NCBI GenBank assembly: GCA_019188255.1
Contig: JAETXT010000002.1
Coordinates: 1,612,001-1,676,000 of the forward strand
From: Verticillium longisporum
Lineage: Eukaryota > Ascomycota > Sordariomycetes > Glomerellales > Plectosphaerellaceae
Direction of reading: 5' to 3'
DNA length: 64,000 nt
Both the position numbers and the translations under genes were made by a program. Below, piece by piece: positions 59,479 through 64,000 of the stretch (positions are counted from its first letter, which is position 1; each line of letters starts with the position of its first letter). Under the pieces are notes generated by a model that ran no database searches, was not told the DNA's origin, and was given only the letters and a program-made list of their open reading frames with translations.

Positions 59479-59524
59479 ACGTAATCCACAAGCGAGTGGT
59501 TCACCCAAGCGAGTGGTTCACTTC
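59479..59524 (+). repeat. Left terminal inverted repeat, copy 1
   Basis: Begins ACGTAATCCACAAGCG. It contains the 14-bp motif GCGAGTGGTTCACC twice in near-tandem (the second copy ends CACT), likely transposase binding sites. Flanked by TA on the left. Confidence 0.9.
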
Positions 59525-59576
59525 GCCCGGGCCCACGACCTACACCTGAATTCTACAGATTCCACCTCCGCCCGCG

Positions 59577-61228
59577 ATGGAGACTCTTTCAAAAGAAGGT
59601 CAATTATTCCTTGCTATCCAAGCTATGGACAATGACCCGAACCTAAGCGCCCGGAGTGCTGCGAGGATCTACACCGTCCCCTTAACGACGCTCCTCCGAC
59701 GCCAGAAGGGCAAACCCTCCCGACGCGAAAGCCCGCCCAATTCTGCCAAATTAACAGTACTAGAAGAGAAAACTATTGTCGAATATATCCTTGACCTAGA
59801 TGCGCGATCTTACCCTCCCCGGTTGGGTGAGGTCGGAGATATGGCGAATCGCCTGCTTGCCGACCGTGACGCGCCACGCGTCGGGAAGAACTGGGCCGCA
59901 AACTTCGTCAAACGGCAACCAGAGCTCCGGACGCGTTTCTTTCGCAAGTACGACTACAAGAGGGCCCAATGCGAAGATCCGGACGCGATAAACGCGTGGT
60001 TCCGCCTCGTGCATAACATGATCGCCAAGTACGGCATCCAAGAGGCTGACATGTACAACTTTGACGAGACCGGCTTCCAGATGGGCGTTATCGCCAACGG
60101 AATGGTCGTGACCAGTTCGGAAAGACGGTCCAATGTGAAGATGAGGCAGCCAGGCAACCGGGAATGGGTTACGGTGATCCAGGGCGTTGGCGCGTTGGGT
60201 TTCTCCGTCCCGCCGTTCATCGTGGTTTCGGGCAAGTACCACCTCTCGAGCTGGTACCAGGACGACGCGATTTCTCGCGACTGGAGAATCGCAACATCTC
60301 CAAACGGCTGGACGACGAATGATATTGGTCTGGAATGGATTCGGCATTTTGACAGGCATACAAAGTCCCGTACTTCGGGCGGTTATCGCCTACTGATCCT
60401 GGATGGCCACGAAAGTCACCACTCGGTCGACTTCGAACTCTACTGCAAGGAGAACAACATCATCACACTCTGTATGCCTCCTCATTCGTCACATCTACTC
60501 CAGCCTCTCGATGTTGGGTGTTTTGGCCCACTAAAGAAAGCATACGGTCGGCAAATCGAGGATAGGATGAGGGCGGGTACAACGCACATCAGCAAAGAGG
60601 ACTTCTTCCCGGCGTTTTCGGCTGCATTTCAGCAAGCAATGACAGAAAAACATCCAGGGAGGCTTTCGAGGAGCGGGGCTTGTCCCCATAACCCGGAAAC
60701 AGTCCTGTCAAAGCTGGATGTGAGGTTGAGGACGACGACGCCTCCGGGGACGTCCCACGGGGAGCGTGATTCTTGGGTCTCTAAGACGCCCACTAACCTG
60801 CTCGAGGCAGGTTCCCAGACTGACTTCATCAAAGGGCGAATCTCACGCCACCAGGGAAGCTCCCCAACGTCAATTTTAGATGCTGTTGACTATCTTGCGA
60901 AGGGGACGCGGGGTGTTATGCACCAGATCGCTCTTTTGAAGTCAGAGGTTATGATCCTTCGAGAGGAAAATGCTACACTAAGCCGACGCCGGAGGGCCAA
61001 AAGCTACGTCTCCGGGAAGGAGGAAGCATGGCTGTAGGCGAGGGACAGGACAAGATTGCTCAGAAGGAAGTAGATATCCAGATAAAAGAGGAAACGCTGC
61101 AGAACCCGGGTCCCGCGTCGTGGTCCCAGCCGAAGAAACGATGCTGTAGCGTATGCGGGAAGACCGGCCACAACGCGAGAACTTGTCAGGTAGCTATCTC
61201 ATCGTCTGCAAAAGACGAGGAGGAGTGA
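59577..61228 (+). CDS. Pogo/Fot1 transposase, copy 1 (frameshifted near C-terminus)
   Basis: Cut-and-paste transposase. The N-terminus has a psq-type helix-turn-helix (LSARSAARIYTVPLTTLLRR) and a CENP-B/Tc5-like second DNA-binding domain (to about residue 125). A DDE domain follows with catalytic acids in YNFDETGF, LILDGHESHHS and PLDVGCFGPLKKAY. The frame from ATG 59577 ends at 61037 (486 aa) because a run of A at 60999-61002 has four bases where copy 2 has five. The lost C-terminus, a CCHC zinc knuckle (CCSVCGKTGHNARTC), is intact in the next frame to the TGA at 61226-61228. The catalytic core is therefore complete, and whether the shift is real or an assembly indel is open. Confidence 0.9.
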
Positions 61229-61289
61229 TTTTAATTGATTTACGGCGTTTGGGTTGAGGTTTTCCTCGGAATGTTTGTCGGGTCGGGGT

Positions 61290-61335
61290 GAAGTGAACCA
61301 CTCGCATGGGTGAACCACTCGCTTGTGGATTACGT
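61290..61335 (-). repeat. Right terminal inverted repeat, copy 1
   Basis: Inverted match to the left repeat with a single A/T difference between the two internal motifs. Flanked by TA on the right. Confidence 0.9.
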
Positions 61336-61337
61336 TA

Positions 61338-62243
61338 ATAGGAGTTTAATAGTATTTTAGAGGAATTTAATATATTATACTTAATATAGAAGGTTAAGAA
61401 AGGTCTTAATATTAACTTTATTATTAATAGAATAGAATTATAGTTCCTTAGATTATTAGATTTAGTATTTATAGATCTTAAGAGCGCTTAGATCCTTAAA
61501 ATAATAAGTATATATAGAATTATAAAAGGAGTTTACTTCCTAGAAGCGTTTATCGAAGACTTCTAGGGCTAGACCGAAGAGGACTTTAACTCCTATAATA
61601 TAACGATTACTCGAGTATTAAAAGTATATCTAGTAGAATATAGGATCCCTCTTCTAGGAATAATAAACGCTAAAATATTAAAGAGATTAATATTAATGCT
61701 TTTATAGGAAGAAATGCTTAATATAATAGAAATAATTATTATTAATTAGGATTTAATATTCTAAAGAATAAAGGAATAAAGAGATTAATAAGATAATAAA
61801 TAATAATCTATAAGGAACGTTTAATTATCCTAAATCCGAAAACTATAAACGGGGAGGATAGATCCCTAATAGCCCCTAATTCTAGGGTTATCTAATTAAT
61901 AGAATAGATAATCTAATTAATAAGAGATTATATTTTAATTATAAAGAAATAAGACTTTACTTTTAAATAATACCTAGAATTTACTAGTTTAATATTATAT
62001 TCTATTATTATATAAATTAGTAAATTTATTAATCGATAAAGCTATAATTGAGTAATTTATATCGCTATAGAATAAAGAGAATAATTATTCTAGGGAGATC
62101 TACGATATCCTTAATAATAAAATATATATCTTTATAGATATTTACGAACTACTATAAATCTACTATATATAGCTCTATATATTCTTTCTAAATATACTTT
62201 TAAAGTATATATAAACTTTCTTCTTAGAATATATAAATTAGAA
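61338..62243. other. AT-rich RIP-type DNA between the two transposon copies
   Basis: About 0.9 kb with the same CA/TG-depleted composition as the tract at 52.9-59.5 kb; presumably the same decayed unit split by the insertions. No gene. Confidence 0.8.
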
Positions 62244-62245
62244 TA

Positions 62246-62291
62246 ACGTAATCCACAAGCGAGTGGTTCACCCATGCGAGTGGTTCACTTC
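62246..62291 (+). repeat. Terminal inverted repeat, copy 2 (inner end)
   Basis: Identical to the right terminal repeat of copy 1 read in reverse, including the CCCATGCG variant between the two internal motifs. Confidence 0.9.
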
Positions 62292-62352
62292 ACCCCGACC
62301 CGACAAACATTCCGAGGAAAACCTCAACCCAAACGCCGTAAATCAATTAAAA

Positions 62353-64000
62353 TCACTCCTCCTCGTCTTTTGCAGACGATGAGATAGCTACCTGACAAGT
62401 TCTCGCGTTGTGGCCGGTCTTCCCGCATACGCTACAGCATCGTTTCTTCGGCTGGGACCACGACGCGGGACCCGGGTTCTGCAGCGTTTCCTCTTTTATC
62501 TGGATATCTACTTCCTTCTGAGCAATCTTGTCCTGTCCCTCGCCTACAGCCATGCTTCCTCCTTCCCGGAGACGTAGCTTTTTGGCCCTCCGGCGTCGGC
62601 TTAGTGTAGCATTTTCCTCTCGAAGGATCATAACCTCTGACTTCAAAAGAGCGATCTGGTGCATAACACCCCGCGTCCCCTTCGCAAGATAGTCAACAGC
62701 ATCTAAAATTGACGTTGGGGAGCTTCCCTGGTGGCGTGAGATTCGCCCTTTGATGAAGTCAGTCTGGGAACCTGCCTCGAGCAGGTTAGTGGGCGTCTTA
62801 GAGACCCAAGAATCACGCTCCCCGTGGGACGTCCCCGGAGGCGTCGTCGTCCTCAACCTCACATCCAGCTTTGACAGGACTGTTTCCGGGTTATGGGGAC
62901 AAGCCCCGCTCCTCGAAAGCCTCCCTGGATGTTTTTCTGTCATTGCTTGCTGAAATGCAGCCGAAAACGCCGGGAAGAAGTCTTCTTTGCTGATGTGCGT
63001 TGTACCCGCCCTCATCCTATCCTCGATTTGCCGACCGTATGCTTTCTTTAGTGGGCCAAAACACCCAACATCGAGAGGCTGGAGTAGATGTGACGAATGA
63101 GGAGGCATACAGAGTGTGATGATGTTGTTCTCCTTGCAGTAGAGTTCGAAGTCGACCGAGTGGTGACTTTCGTGGCCATCCAGGATCAGTAGGCGATAAC
63201 CGCCCGAAGTACGGGACTTTGTATGCCTGTCAAAATGCCGAATCCATTCCAGACCAATATCATTCGTCGTCCAGCCGTTTGGAGATGTTGCGATTCTCCA
63301 GTCGCGAGAAATCGCGTCGTCCTGGTACCAGCTCGAGAGGTGGTACTTGCCCGAAACCACGATGAACGGCGGGACGGAGAAACCCAACGCGCCAACGCCC
63401 TGGATCACCGTAACCCATTCCCGGTTGCCTGGCTGCCTCATCTTCACATTGGACCGTCTTTCCGAACTGGTCACGACCATTCCGTTGGCGATAACGCCCA
63501 TCTGGAAGCCGGTCTCGTCAAAGTTGTACATGTCAGCCTCTTGGATGCCGTACTTGGCGATCATGTTATGCACGAGGCGGAACCACGCGTTTATCGCGTC
63601 CGGATCTTCGCATTGGGCCCTCTTGTAGTCGTACTTGCGAAAGAAACGCGTCCGGAGCTCTGGTTGCCGTTTGACGAAGTTTGCGGCCCAGTTCTTCCCG
63701 ACGCGTGGCGCGTCACGGTCGGCAAGCAGGCGATTCGCCATATCTCCGACCTCACCCAACCGGGGAGGGTAAGATCGCGCATCTAGGTCAAGGATATATT
63801 CGACAATAGTTTTCTCTTCTAGTACTGTTAATTTGGCAGAATTGGGCGGGCTTTCGCGTCGGGAGGGTTTGCCCTTCTGGCGTCGGAGGAGCGTCGTTAA
63901 GGGGACGGTGTAGATCCTCGCAGCACTCCGGGCGCTTAGGTTCGGGTCATTGTCCATAGCTTGGATAGCAAGGAATAATTGACCTTCTTTTGAAAGAGTC
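62353..64000 (-). CDS. Pogo/Fot1 transposase, copy 2 (intact frame, 5' partial)
   Basis: Uninterrupted transposase; by comparison with copy 1 the ATG lies five bases beyond the window and the full protein would be 550 aa. Domains in order: psq-type HTH, CENP-B-like HTH, DDE catalytic domain (DETGF, DGHESH, DVGCFGPLK), a coiled-coil-like segment (ALLKSEVMILREENATLSRRRR) and the C-terminal zinc knuckle C-x2-C-x4-H-x4-C in KRCCSVCGKTGHNARTC. The run of five T at 62579-62583 (A5 in sense) keeps the frame that copy 1 loses. All residues expected for activity appear present, so this copy could supply transposase for both. Expression is unknown given the silent-looking surroundings. Confidence 0.92.
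   Translation of the reverse strand, partial: TLSKEGQLFLAIQAMDNDPNLSARSAARIYTVPLTTLLRRQKGKPSRRESPPNSAKLTVLEEKTIVEYILDLDARSYPPRLGEVGDMANRLLADRDAPRVGKNWAANFVKRQPELRTRFFRKYDYKRAQCEDPDAINAWFRLVHNMIAKYGIQEADMYNFDETGFQMGVIANGMVVTSSERRSNVKMRQPGNREWVTVIQGVGALGFSVPPFIVVSGKYHLSSWYQDDAISRDWRIATSPNGWTTNDIGLEWIRHFDRHTKSRTSGGYRLLILDGHESHHSVDFELYCKENNIITLCMPPHSSHLLQPLDVGCFGPLKKAYGRQIEDRMRAGTTHISKEDFFPAFSAAFQQAMTEKHPGRLSRSGACPHNPETVLSKLDVRLRTTTPPGTSHGERDSWVSKTPTNLLEAGSQTDFIKGRISRHQGSSPTSILDAVDYLAKGTRGVMHQIALLKSEVMILREENATLSRRRRAKKLRLREGGSMAVGEGQDKIAQKEVDIQIKEETLQNPGPASWSQPKKRCCSVCGKTGHNARTCQVAISSSAKDEEE

Larger units (their letters stand above)
59479..61335 (+). mobile_element. Fot1/pogo-type DNA transposon, copy 1 (full length)
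   Basis: 1857-bp element bounded by 46-bp terminal inverted repeats (59479-59524 and 61290-61335) that differ at one base, and flanked by TA target-site duplications (59477-59478 and 61336-61337). Size, TA target and a single transposase gene match the Fot1 group of the Tc1/mariner-pogo superfamily. It sits inside RIP-decayed DNA but is itself GC-normal and undamaged, apart from a one-base deletion near the end of the gene. Compared with copy 2 it looks identical over the stretches I aligned, except for that A run. Confidence 0.93.
62246..64000 (-). mobile_element. Fot1/pogo-type DNA transposon, copy 2 (inverted, cut by window end)
   Basis: Second copy in opposite orientation, with its 3' end facing copy 1 across about 0.9 kb. 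The terminal repeat is at 62246-62291, preceded by TA (62244-62245). The visible 1755 bp match copy 1 base for base wherever compared, apart from the A5/A4 run. The outer end lies beyond the window. Confidence 0.93.

Noticed and set aside
59796..60359. Antisense frame within the transposons (also at 63223-63786)
   Set aside because: Identical in both copies only because the elements are identical; no domain, and it opposes the transposase core.
52910..64000. Centromere or telomere-adjacent sequence
   Set aside because: No TTAGGG array is present, and the AT-rich stretch is short and directly joined to ordinary genes; cannot be excluded only because the window ends in a transposon.

Overview
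The window is nuclear DNA of a filamentous ascomycete (Pezizomycotina, probably Sordariomycetes). The evidence is short spliceosomal introns of about 50-125 bp, GC-rich codon use, fungus-specific families (Zn2Cys6 regulator, PTH11-like rhodopsin-domain protein, questin-oxidase-like protein, RTG2, F-box proteins), a Fot1/pogo DNA transposon, and a long AT-rich block with the signature of repeat-induced point mutation (RIP). The species cannot be fixed from the sequence alone.

Layout: 0-8.1 kb holds an MBD4-type DNA glycosylase (5' end cut off), pyroglutamyl peptidase I, an Old-Yellow-Enzyme-type oxidoreductase and cobalamin-independent methionine synthase. A gene-poor but normal-GC block (8.1-13.6 kb) leads to a BTB-domain protein. 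From 17 to 31 kb are a disordered serine/proline-rich protein, an RTG2/Ppx-GppA homologue, a Zn2Cys6 regulator and an NmrA-like protein. From 31.6 to 49.1 kb come an atypical catalase, a questin-oxidase-like protein, a Rad17 checkpoint clamp loader, an acetate-transporter-family protein, a seven-helix rhodopsin-domain protein, a secreted alpha/beta hydrolase and an F-box protein. A small PD-(D/E)XK nuclease-like protein and a CpaO-like FAD oxidoreductase are the last host genes (50.0-52.4 kb).

From about 52.9 kb to the end the window changes character. It becomes extremely AT-rich DNA almost devoid of CA and TG dinucleotides (RIP-type decay), interrupted by two near-identical Fot1/pogo elements in inverted orientation (59,479-61,335 and 62,246 to beyond the end). 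Neither element carries RIP-type mutations, so they most likely inserted after the surrounding sequence decayed.

A theme across the window is apparent one-base deletions in conserved reading frames, mostly in short homopolymers: the OYE gene (4,427), methionine synthase (5,918), the rhodopsin-domain gene (43,062) and transposon copy 1 (60,999). Their common form points to residual assembly error rather than gene decay. No biosynthetic cluster or unified new system is evident. The most noteworthy items are the unmutated inverted transposon pair inside RIP-decayed DNA, a catalase with a replaced active-site asparagine, and a compact PD-(D/E)XK protein whose intron is stop-free and a multiple of three. 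No tRNA, rRNA or CRISPR array was recognised.
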